Assembly (NCBI RefSeq): GCF_002575655.3
Contig: NC_053035.3
Coordinates: 372,659,792-372,723,791, forward strand
From: Aegilops tauschii subsp. strangulata
Taxonomy: Eukaryota > Streptophyta > Magnoliopsida > Poales > Poaceae
Reading direction: 5' to 3'
DNA length: 64,000 nt
In this document: positions 24,371 to 34,032 of the stretch, in pieces
How positions within the stretch are numbered: the first letter of the stretch is position 1
How the letters are laid out: each line of letters opens with the position of its first letter
Translations under genes and position numbers: made by a program
Notes under the pieces: model-generated
The model's database searches: none
What the model saw: only the letters and a program-made list of their open reading frames with translations
Told to the model about the DNA's origin: nothing

Positions 24371-25735
24371 TTGAATGATGAACAATTTAGCTTCAGTAGT
24401 TTGTAGTGCATATGTTGTTGCAGTTGGAGCTTCCTCTTGCTTTGTAGCTGAGTAGCAAAATCTTTAGCTAAATGTGATGTAATTTTGGTTTGCACATGCT
24501 GCTATTTTGGTTTGCACTATGGTTTAAACTAATTGATGCATTTCTTATTACCAATGTATCTAGGTTACTATTAATTTACAGTGCTCTTGCTCTCATTCTG
24601 TATTTACCTGGGGTATGAACTCTATTGCTCTTCTTGATCCTTTTGCAGGAAGGTCATAATTGTGGATTTGTTGAATGGGTTGATCATCAGTGGCCCTAAA
24701 CAATGCAGAATGCATTGTTGAAGCTCCGGGCAATGGTTCAAGATAGCAAGAGTGCTAGGGTGAATGATAATCTTGAAAGTGCTTTAACTATTCACCATCT
24801 GGCAGAAGAGATGAACAAGCTGGAGGCCAACTATGACAAGTTAGTCCAAGATGTGCATGAACTTATGAACTTCCAGGAGGATAGGGTGGTGGATTTCAGA
24901 TATCTGCAGTCTAACCTTACATATCGGCAGCAATGCAGAAGTAAACTGGTGGCTGATATGAAGGCAGAGATGGCAAAGAAAGATGCAGAGACCCAAAAGC
25001 TTAATCAAAAGTATGGACTGCTGGTTAACCTGACAAGAGCTCAAGCAACAGTCATCCAGAACTTGAAGTTGAAGAATATGAAAGACACGCACTTGTTGAG
25101 TGAAGCTAGTATGAATTTGGAGTTGAAGAATGCAGAGCTCACAAAGTCTGAGGAGAAGCTCACCCAAGAGAAGCTAGAGTTGAAGCTTCAGGTTGCTGAT
25201 CTGCTTAAGGGAAAGGAAAAGCATAGTGAAGAGAAGGGCCAGCTAGAGCTTCAGATTGTTGAGCTCATGAAGGGAGAGGAGAAGCTCAAGGAGAAGATCA
25301 AGGGGATCCAGCCCATCTTAGAGAACTAAACAAGATGAATATGAGATTAGTGGGCATTGATGACCATTTGGGAATGATGGTTGTGTAATGACCTAGTAAC
25401 TTTGAATTATGGTTGTGTAGTGTATGGTTGTACTAATTGTGAACTATGGTTGTGTATGTATCTAGTACTTATGCTATTCATCCTTTTGTGAGAAAAGGAT
25501 GAACTATGCATTTGAACTCCACTATGTATTGTGAACAATGGTTGCGCCTATAATCTGTTGAACTCCAGTAAGTATTGTGTGCTATGATTGCTAGACTAAA
25601 AATAATGATACATCGTGCATTGCAAGATGGATCAGATATAGTAGATGCTTATGTTATATTGCCACAATATTATGTGCCATGATTGGAAGATGCCTCAATA
25701 TTAGATGCTTATGTTATAGCATGCATTGGAATACT

Positions 25736-26750
25736 AGGTTAGCTTAGTTCCGTCGACCTCGAGCCACCCTATACCCTAAATAGTAGGTTTAGGTGGTTCC
25801 GTCGACCCCGAGCCACCCTAAATCTAAATGGTAGGTTTACGTGGTTCCGTCAACCCCGAGCCACCCTAAACCCTAAATGGTTGGTTTAGGTGATTCCGTC
25901 GACCCTGAGCCACCCTATACCCTAACTGGTAGGTTTAGTTGGTTCCGTCGACCCCGAGCCACCCTAGACCTAAATGGTAGGTTTAGGTGGTTCCGTCGAC
26001 CCGGAGCCACCCTAAACCCTAAATGGTTGGTTTAGGTGATTCCGTTGACCCCGAGCCACCCTAAACCTAAATGGTAGGTTTAGGTGGTTCTGTCGACCCC
26101 GAGCCACCCTAAACCTAAATGGTAGGTTTAGGTGGTTTCGTCGACCCCGAGCCACCCTAAACCCTAAATGGTTGGTTTAGGTGACTCCGTTGACCCCGAG
26201 CCACCCTAAACCCTAGATGGTAGGTTTAGGTGGTTACGTCGACCCCGAGGCACCCTAAACCTAAATGGTAGGTTTAGGTGGTTCCATAGACCCCGAGCCA
26301 CCCTAAACCCTAAATGGTAGGTTTAGGTGCTTCTGTCGACCCCGAGCCACCCTAAACCCTAGATGGTAGGTTTAGGTTGTTTCGTCGACCTCGAGCCACC
26401 CTGAACCTAAATGGTAGGTTTAGGTGGTTCCGCCGACCCCGAGCCACCCTAAATCCTAAATGGTTGGTTTAGGTGATTCTGTCGACCCCGAGCCACCCTA
26501 AACCCTAGATGGTTGGTTTAGGTGGTTCCATCGACCCCGAGCCATCCTAAACCTAAATGTAGGTATAGGTGGCTCTGTCGACCCTGAGCCACCCTAAATC
26601 CTAAATGGTTGGTTTAGGTGATTCCGTCGACCCCGAGCCACCCTAAACCCTAGATGGTAGGTTTAGGTGGTTCCGTCGACCCCAAGCCACCCTAAACCTA
26701 AATGGTAGGTTTAGGTGGTTCTGTCGTCCCCGAGCCACCCTAAACATAAT
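25736..26750. repeat. Minisatellite, about 21 units of 48-50 bp with telomere-like motif
   Basis: The conserved core GTCGACCCCGAGCCACCCTA recurs about every 48.5 bp, 21 times by count. Many units read ACCCTAAACCCTAAATGG, containing two CCCTAAA telomere-type heptamers. TTTAGGTGG and CCACCCTAAA within each unit are inverted, so a unit can fold. The array lies between the convergent 3' ends of the two MULE genes. Confidence 0.95.
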
Positions 26751-26965
26751 CATCAATATATGATCATGAATATATCCTTTAACATGACCATCAATACATC
26801 AACATAATCATCAATACATCCTTTGACATGACCATCAATACATCAACATAATCATCAATATATCCTTTAACATGAACCTGAATATATCAACATATCCTTG
26901 GACAAATAACAACATGTCCTTTAACATGATCATCAATATATCAACATATCCATCCATATATGCAT
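26751..26965. repeat. Second short tandem array (CATCAATA-type)
   Basis: Phrases such as ATCCTTTAACATGACCATCA and CATCAACATAATCATCAATA repeat three or four times with a period near 50 bp. It directly follows the main minisatellite. Confidence 0.75.
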
Positions 26966-28589
26966 CCACATAACAAAAGAAAACAAGAAAGGCATCAAAT
27001 CATGTTCACAACCATCAACCAGCATAATAGCACATTGTAGCATAACAACATAAATCCATGAACATCACCATCAAGTTCAGTCATTCTAGCATCAGTTTGT
27101 AGCATAACAGCACATTGTAGCATGAACCAAAATAACAACAAACTTTAGTATCGGTTCAACATTACATGGCAGATCTCCAAGCACCACTAGAAGCGAAGTA
27201 GGCCATCCATCCAGTGTGTGTACCATCAGTCGGAATAGCACCAGAAGTGGAGGTAGCAGATTGCCTGGGGGCAGGGAATGGCCTTGGAGCACCTCTGCCA
27301 GCTCCTCCTCTGCCAGCACCTCTGCCAGCTCCTCCTTTGCCAGCTCCACCTCTGCCAGCACCTCCTGTGCCAGCTCCTCCTCTTCCAGATGGTGGTGGTG
27401 TAGGAGTAGGAGCAGCAGCTCTTGGCTGTGTTGTTGGTGGTGTAGGAGCAGTAGTAGCAGCTCTTGCCTGTCTTGATGGTGGTGTAGGAGCAGGACCAGC
27501 AGCTCTTGGTTGTGAGTTGCTTGGAGTAGCCTTGCATACACAGGGAAAATAGTTAATAATACTTGAAGGAAAGAAATTTACAAGAAAGGAAAAAGTAGTA
27601 TACTTCAAGGGGAAACATTATTACCACATGTTTGTTCTTCCTCAAAGCTAGCTCAGGCTTCAACTGTTTAAGACAGCTTGTGTACCTATGCCCTTGGAGA
27701 CCACAATTGCCACATGTAATAGTCCCCATTCTTGATGTATCCTTTGGCTTTGGTACTTCAAATTTTCCCTTGATCCTGTTTTCTTTCTTTCTTCCTCTCT
27801 TCACTTTAAATGCAGGTGGTTCTATGTCTAGACCAGGGGCCCTTGTCCAGTCATGCTCACCAAGTACAGGAATGATCATTGGTTCATAAGCTGCCACATA
27901 AAATGGTTTCTTGAAGTATTTGCTAACATAATCCTCTGGAAACCTTTTAGACTTGTTTATTGCAGAGATGACATGGTTGCATGGGATGCCACTAAGGTCC
28001 CACTTCCTGCATCCACAAGTCTCAAGTTCCAAGTTCACAGCATGTGTTTGCTGCCCACTTGTAACTTGCCATGATCACGCCAGCTTGTATGGGCTTGCAA
28101 TATTTGGCCATCTCTTTCTCCACCTCTAGCTTCTCATTGCAATGAGGTGTTATCTCTCATCTTGATGCCTTTCCACTCTCTCTGTTCCTATGCCACCTCA
28201 TCATCTGCTTATGTTTTATCCCATCAAACATTGTCCTTATAGGTTTTCTCCTAACATCTAGAATGTACTTGTTAAACACCTCAGAAAAGTTGTTAACTAC
28301 CAAGTCAGTCTTACTGTTTGTGTCAAATGCATGCCTTGCCCATGTTTTTTTTGGTATTGCACTAAGCCACTTCCATGCTTCCTCACTTTCAGCTCTGATA
28401 TCATTCATTGCAATATTAAATTTGTGTTCATTGTAGGCATAGCTAGCATTATCCATGCACTTCTTAAGATCTTCCCTCCCTAAACCCAGCATTTTGGAAA
28501 TTTGCATATAAATGTCTAAGGCAGAATCTTTGGTTGCAGTTTGGAAACACAACATTCACTACATTTAGTAACCCCTGGTACAGACAATT

Positions 28590-28672
28590 CAACAAATTGA
28601 AGTGTTGCAAGCCAATGTAAACACTATAGCTAGCACAAAGATAACAAATTGAAGTGTTGCAAGCCAATGTGA
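28590..28672. repeat. Tandem duplication in mudrA intron 3
   Basis: AACAAATTGAAGTGTTGCAA occurs twice about 53 bp apart inside the 137-bp intron 28575-28711. The duplication does not touch the splice sites. Confidence 0.85.
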
Positions 28673-31055
28673 AGACTTGTGCAAAACAAAATGAAATATG
28701 CAAAGACATACCTTTTGTCTATCTGACATTATAGTATATGGTCCAAACCATCCCACTTCTCCCCCTAGGCAAATTTTGAGTTGGTGTAGAAACCAGCACC
28801 AACTAGGTGTGTCCTCCTGTCCAACAATGCCAAATGCCAGGGGATATATATTGTTGTTGCCATCTCTACCAGTGGCAAGGAGTTGAACACTAATAGTGAG
28901 CTTAATAAAGCATCAATCAACACCTACATTATCAACATATCAAACAATTAAATACTTTGAAATGAGACACAATATGCAATTAGTGCACAAGGTTCAGAGA
29001 CTAACCAATGAATGGTCTGCACCCCTTGAGAAACCCCTCCCTTGCTCCATTGATGCAGTAGAACATGGCATGGAATCTGGGTCCTGGGTGGGGAATCTTT
29101 TCAGTAGGTGTTGGAGTAACAGTAGTGACTAATACTCTACTCCCAGGGTTTGTATCCATGATTGTCTGAGCATAGTATCTAAGCCTAGGATATTGCTTCT
29201 TGTGATCTCCTAACACAGCTTCAATAGTTATGCTCTTTGCCCTATATGCCATAGTCTTGGGCACATCTACACCATATTTTTTCATGCAGGCATGAATCAT
29301 AGTCTAAATGCCAATAGTTGGATCAGATCTAAAGAGGTGCTCATATTCCTATGACAACCACTTAGCACTCACCCTGGTGGTCTCTGTACTTGTAGGGCAA
29401 GTGTGCTCTAGTATCATCTTCTTAATTACAAATGTTTTCTCTCCTTTTATAACTGTTGCCACCATAAATAACTGTCACTGTTTATCTCTACACTGAACAA
29501 TTATTCTCTGATCTGAATTCCTGTGATACTTGAAATTTCTGCTCTGAGTGATGTGTAAATTCAACAAAGCATCTCTGAATTGATGTCGATCCCTAAAACA
29601 CAATTGTAGGCACAATTGCTGGTGTGGTTGCTCTATTTTTCTCATTGTACCATTTCCTAGCAGGCCTCTTCTTTGCCCTACTCTTCCTTTTCTTTGGTAG
29701 GACAAATGAAAGTGGCTCATAACCATCATCATCACTCTCCTTCAGCAAACCCTTCTCTTATTCATTTGATGAAGGTTTGAAATCTGGTTCCACCTCTGGT
29801 AACACACTTGAGTGTGACCTTGTTGTTGGTCCTCTCCTAACTGGCAGCTTCTGTTTCTTCTTTGTAGGTACAACTGTAGTGTTATCTTCCTCCAGATCAA
29901 ATAATTCCTCAACTTCAGTGTCACCCTCATAATGCAGCACTTCTTCCTCCTCTGACTGTTCATCATCTGTTTCTTCCTCTTCTACCTCTTCCTCTCTCTG
30001 TCTCTTGCCCTCTTCCATCTCTAGATCTTCATCATCAGAGGCAATTTGACCTTCATCATCAGAGGCAGAAGCATCACAGTCCTCGTATGCCTCATATCCT
30101 TGGTATCCCTCTTCTTCTTCTTCTTCCAAAACATCTTTCAACTTAGCATTTACATTCCTGCTTTCTTGTCTGCAAATAGTAGGAGCATGAGCTGTAGTAG
30201 AGCTACTACACTGACTTTCAAACACTACTCCTTCCTGATCAACAGCGAAGATAGCAGGCTCACTCAGATCAAGCACAACAGGCTCTTGATACACAAAATG
30301 GGACAAATATTGCTTATGACATTGTTGCCTCTCAAAGTCACTAACAGGGGGTGGACAAGCCCTAACTAGCAAATTAAGCACCAAAGTTTCCTTATTCTGC
30401 CTCTTTATCATCTGTAATTCAGCATTACTATCTACCAGCTCCAGACCTTTCTCTCCTAAACTTGGATTCTCAATGTGATAAAGACAATCATATACACTAA
30501 ATCCTTGTGTTTCCCTTAGTTCAACTAAATTCAGATAAGTAACATCTGAATTGCACAGCTTCCTCTCCAATGGTTCTTGAGCATTAGAATGCATCCTAAC
30601 TTCCCAAATGTCTTCATTGAAACTACAAAACAAAGGAAATTTCAAATATTCAGTAACCTAACTCTAAATTTTCTCTTAACAAAAAACTAAAGACTTTAAA
30701 GTAAATTTGCAGTAACCTAACTCATAATTTTAGTTAACATAACATAACACAGAACTATATAGTTTACAATTTTATGTTAACATGGATACTACAAAAGAAA
30801 GGAAATTTCAAATAAGTTTAATATTACAATTAAGAGAACAAGAATCAATATAGTTTCCTCTTTCAGTTAACAGTAAGATAAATCAATTAAAGTAACTCAA
30901 GCTAATTTTGGACCTGCCAAATTAAAGTAACACTTGGAACCCTAGCCAAATATTAAATTGCCTAATTAAATAAACATCTCAACTTATTTGAGAGCAAGGA
31001 GTGAGCTACCCTAGCAAATTTGAGAGTGCAATAGAAAATTTAAGTCAAACAAGGA

Positions 31056-31200
31056 AAAAAAATCTACTGCTAGGGATATGAAGCAGAGGATATGAAAAAA
31101 AAATCTACTGCTAGGGATATGAAGCAGAGGATAAACAAAGGAAAAAATCTACTTCTAGGGATATGAAACAGAGCATGAAAATAATCTGTTACTGCTAGGG
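31056..31200. repeat. Short tandem array in mudrA intron 1
   Basis: The unit AATCTACTGCTAGGGATATG, followed by AAGCAGAGGATA, occurs three times and decays into a fourth. It lies in the 738-bp intron 30623-31360. Confidence 0.85.
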
Positions 31201-31681
31201 GAGTGATGGGGTTATAAGGCAGAGGATGAACTACCCTAGCATATTTGAGGCCAGGATACTTTAATTGGACTAAAGTTTGTTCAAAAGAACATGATGAACC
31301 CTAACCCTAATCCCCAATTGCAGAAATCAGAGGAGGATGAGGGCAACCTAGGATACTTACATCATGCCGCTGATTCCATCGTCCATTGATGGCTGCTGCT
31401 AGGGTTCGCCACCCAAAGTTGCGCCATGCACAACCGCTGCTCCATGGACAGCAATGCCTCCTGAAGATCGTCGCCGTCGGTGGAGTAAGCAGAGCTGGAG
31501 TGTCACCGCTGCCGCTGTCGTCGCCATACATTCCGCCATCCGGGCCTCTACGTAAGCACGGGAGGTCTCCGCCGCTGTCTACGCCCTCGACGCCGCCTGC
31601 TGGAGTCGCCGACGCCATAGCCCTCGGGCGACCTAGGGTTTGACGGAAGAGATGGGGGTCCGGGAGGCCGAAGCGGTTCGA

Positions 31682-31930
31682 CCAGAACGGGGTTAAGAGC
31701 GACCGAGCCGCACTCGTCCTCGTCAGCGCGGGGGCACGCACCGATTGGCCATCGTGGCACCTGACAGGTGGGCCCGACTGGTCAGTTCGACCGTCAATAT
31801 GTATAAAAACGACTTTTAGCGTTATTTACAATGGCCCGCCCCAAAGTTGGTATTGACATGCAAAAATTAGCAAAGTTGGTACGAATCTGCACGTCCTGCC
31901 CCAGTTGTGGTACATTTTTGCAATTAACTC
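31682..31930 (-). repeat. Right terminal inverted repeat of the MULE
   Basis: Inverted match to 16368-16600 with scattered substitutions and one extra segment of about 18 bp. It lies upstream of the proposed mudrA start at 31386 on the minus strand and probably carries its promoter. Confidence 0.9.
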
Positions 31931-31939
31931 AGTTGACGA

Positions 31940-32836
31940 CGACCATGGCCACATCGTTGCACACGCTCAAAGTGCCGAAATGGATGGAATGTCGGAGCAG
32001 CACGTTTGGCTCGTGTTCGTGCTTGTCACGTGACTATGTATGTACAGCAACCGACCGGCGGTTCTGCGTTTGAACGACAGATATGGGAATCACACTTTAA
32101 AACCACTTCCCAGAAAACAATGTTCAGACTGAAAAAATGGAGTCTGCTGAGGCATGAATTGAATGATTTGGCTATCGAAATTAGATGGAGATCCCAACAA
32201 TCTAGGTTTACATATGGTAAATACTATTGTCAGGACAAGAAACGCCCGCCGCGTCATGCACATGATGTGTGTCCCTAACTGGGCTGTCTGCAATATGGCT
32301 TTTGTTACAAGACACGCGAGCACAACACAAAGTATGTTGCTGACCGTTGAAGACGAGGCGTGCAACAACCCTATCTCTACATCTGTTTGCAACATGGGCC
32401 TTGTTGCAAAACACACAAACACATGAGCTCCATTGGGAAAATGCTTTGCACGGACCGCAATATGGCTCATGTTGCAAAATCCCGAGCACAACACGAGTCA
32501 TGTTACAAATAGCTAACGACCGGACGACCGTCGTGTAGAAAAAAAGTGAACTATTGGGGAATTGCAACAAGGCTCGTGTTGCAAAGCGTGGAGCGCAACA
32601 TGAGGCTTGTTGCAAAGGCTCAACGGTCATGTAGAAAAACAAACTGCCCAGGGGATTGCAACAAGGCTCGTGTTGCAAAGCATTGAGCGCAACACGAGGC
32701 TTCTTGCAATGGTTTAATGGCTCACGAGAAAGGATAGAATGGCTGTCTGTGGATCCATCGAACGGCTGCCCTTGAGATCAATCTTTTAGATTATCATCTG
32801 GCGGACGCTATTCAATTTTTTTGGGCGCACATAGTA
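31940..32836. other. Intergenic DNA rich in GCAACA/TTGTTGCAA palindromic repeats
   Basis: No gene was recognised. From about 32285 to 32715 the DNA is built of short pieces such as GCAACAAGGCTCGTGTTGCA and their inverted forms. Two clear composite units are at 32563-32616 and 32655-32709. The origin is unknown; a decayed transposon is likely. Confidence 0.6.
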
Positions 32837-33027
32837 CTCTCTCCTGTCCTTTTTACTTCGTATATAAGATTTGTTTAAAGTTAAACTTCATAAAGTTTAA
32901 GCATATTTATATGACTAAAATCAACATCTACAATATTGAAGTTATACAATATGAAAATTAAATTCATGACGCATCTAAAAAATACCGTGGAAAGTCAAGC
33001 GCGCCTTATATTTTAGAAAGGAGGGAG
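32837..33027. mobile_element. Stowaway-like MITE (191 bp)
   Basis: Left CTCTCTCCTGTCC and right GGAGGGAG ends are inverted; TA flanks at 32835-32836 and 33028-33029. The inner AT-rich sequence includes TATAAGATTTG and CTTATATTTTAG near the ends. Confidence 0.85.
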
Positions 33028-33050
33028 TAGTTATTTTGGACTGCGCCCTC

Positions 33051-33058
33051 TATATATA
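33051..33058 (+). promoter_or_regulatory. TATA box upstream of a small peptide-gene relic
   Basis: TATATATA lies 65 bases upstream of the ATG at 33123, a normal plant core-promoter spacing allowing a leader of about 35-40 bases. It begins 24 bp after the end of the Stowaway-like MITE. Confidence 0.55.
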
Positions 33059-33122
33059 CTCTGAGACAAGAGGGGTTGTGGTAATTGCCTCATATTACTA
33101 ACTATCTCACAATCTTGACACT

Positions 33123-33505
33123 ATGAAGGAGGGCAGCATGGTGTACACAATTGCTCTTTTGTTCATCAGATGCTTAGTCATGGTTGGACAATTAAGCGCA
33201 TCTTCACTATCGTATTGTTTATACCCTTGAAGCTAGCCCACCAAAAGTATTGATCCTCTATATACATAAGATACTTGCTGAGTGTGCCCTCCCAAACATA
33301 TAATATGTCGTCCCGAGCCCGAGAGCACCTACAAAGATGGCCATGGCAATGTGACTGGTGGTAAGCAAACTTACTGTGAAATGGCGTGTCGCAAGGGATT
33401 GTAAGACCAAAGGTGAACCAAATGCCCATCACTGCTTTTGTCGCCTCAATGAGCAGGGAGCACCTTGTTTTAGTTCCAGAGGGGATTTGCCACCCACAAA
33501 ATAAA
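33123..33505 (+). pseudogene. Relic of a small secreted cysteine-containing peptide gene
   Basis: The ATG at 33123 opens a frame of 35 codons that looks like a signal peptide: MVYTIALLFIRCLVMVGQLS, then a stop at 33228-33230. Sequence after the stop remains protein-like in other frames, with scattered cysteines (LAECALPNI near 33280; TYCEMACRKG near 33380). An AATAAA signal lies at 33500-33505. With the TATA box this resembles a complete small gene that lost its frame. I do not recognise the family: secreted defence-type or developmental peptides are possible. An arginine in the hydrophobic core is unusual and fits decay. Confidence 0.45.
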
Positions 33506-33949
33506 GGTGTGCATTACTAGGAAATAACTTGAGTTGTCATATTTGTGTCACGGGGCAGTATTGAATATGAAATTATGTTGAGTACTAAACATTATGTTTG
33601 ATGATTACGAGAGTGGTTATAACTCAATACCACTTTTTATGTGCCTTATTAAAGGTGAAATAACTACTCACGAGCATGCAAATAACTACACATTGGTCGA
33701 TGAGTTTTTTTTCAAAACCGATGAACTTCTTTTGAATTCGTCAACTGTTTTTTGAATACATGAACCTTTTCGATTTGGTGAACTAATTTTTGAATATGCG
33801 AACTTTTTTTGCATGCTCATGAACTCTATCTGTAATATGTGAACATATTTTCAAATAATTGGAAAATATAAATGCTACAGTGTAATGCGCAATAAATAGC
33901 GCACCTACATTTCTATTCTTTAAAGCTTTCGCGCTGTAAATATTGACTA

Positions 33950-34030
33950 CTCTCTCCGTCCCATAATGTAAGACGTTTTTTAACACTAGTGTAGTGTCAA
34001 AAATCATCTTATATTATGGGACAGAGGGAG
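33950..34030. mobile_element. Stowaway MITE (81 bp)
   Basis: A near-perfect palindrome: CTCTCTCCGTCCCATAATGT at the left and ATATTATGGGACAGAGGGAG at the right, with TA at 33948-33949 and 34031-34032. It shares its end with the half copy in SWEET intron 1. Confidence 0.93.
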
Positions 34031-34032
34031 TA

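Larger units (their letters stand above)
16711..25329 (+). pseudogene. MULE second gene: GRF-type zinc finger plus coiled coil, three exons
   Basis: Exon 1 is 16711-16797, exon 2 is 16910-17056 and exon 3 is 24649-25329; all junctions are GT-AG in phase 0. The N-terminus is Ser/Asp-rich. Exons 2 and 3 form a zinc-finger-like unit: CEKHG at residues 50-54, RLVTFEGTDTSKRFLAYAE, then CGFVEWVDHQWP at 83-94. This spacing fits GRF zinc fingers (nucleic-acid binding). The position where a third cysteine is expected is tyrosine (Y75). After a TAA at 24697-24699 the frame stays open for 208 residues of heptad-rich coiled coil (MQNALLKLRAMVQDSKSAR onward, many KLELK repeats). Intron 2 is 7.6 kb because of a Copia element and a solo LTR. 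The gene occupies the mudrB position and may bind DNA or assist transposase; that role is inference. It is disabled here by the stop and probably by Y75. Confidence 0.8.
27162..31386 (-). pseudogene. mudrA-like MULE transposase, five exons, several stops
   Basis: Proposed exons on the minus strand are 31386-31361, 30622-29006, 28923-28712, 28574-27625 and 27530-27162, all with GT-AG introns. The N-terminal part has a long acidic Glu/Asp tract (about 29880-30130). The transposase core follows (KKYGVDVPKTMAYRAKS, HPGPRFHAMFYCINGAREGF), then NQRFCLRHLYANFQNAGF, a SWIM finger (CGCRKWDLSGIPCNH) and a CCHC knuckle (CGNCGLQGHRYTSC). The last exon encodes Pro/Ala repeats and an RGGAG-type Gly/Arg tail. 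The protein cuts and joins MULE ends. Breaks: TAA at 29758-29760, TGA at 28913-28915 right after the VD that is probably the first catalytic aspartate, a frameshift near 28480 and TGA at 28157-28159. The first exon is inferred only from phase and splice signals. Confidence 0.88.
16368..31930. mobile_element. Complete two-gene Mutator-like element (MULE) carrying nested insertions
   Basis: The outermost 11 bases, GAGTTAATTGC, are exactly inverted at the other end (GCAATTAACTC, ending 31930). They are flanked by a perfect 9-bp duplication AGTTGACGA at 16359-16367 and 31931-31939. Inverted similarity continues inward for about 235 bp. A GRF-zinc-finger gene reads right from the left TIR and a mudrA-like transposase reads left from the right TIR. 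This is the architecture of maize MuDR. The element is 15.6 kb, of which about 6.9 kb is a later Copia element and a solo LTR. Both genes have stops, so the element is no longer self-sufficient. Confidence 0.95.

Noticed and set aside
25736..26750. CRISPR-like array
   Set aside because: Units are contiguous variants of one repeat with no distinct spacers, in plant nuclear DNA; it is a minisatellite.
25736..26750. True interstitial telomere
   Set aside because: CCCTAAA heptamers occur only as pairs inside a longer 48-bp unit, not as a pure telomeric array.
27092..27552. Open frames on the plus strand and in other minus frames
   Set aside because: Shadows of the Gly/Arg- and Pro/Ala-rich last exon of the mudrA-like gene.
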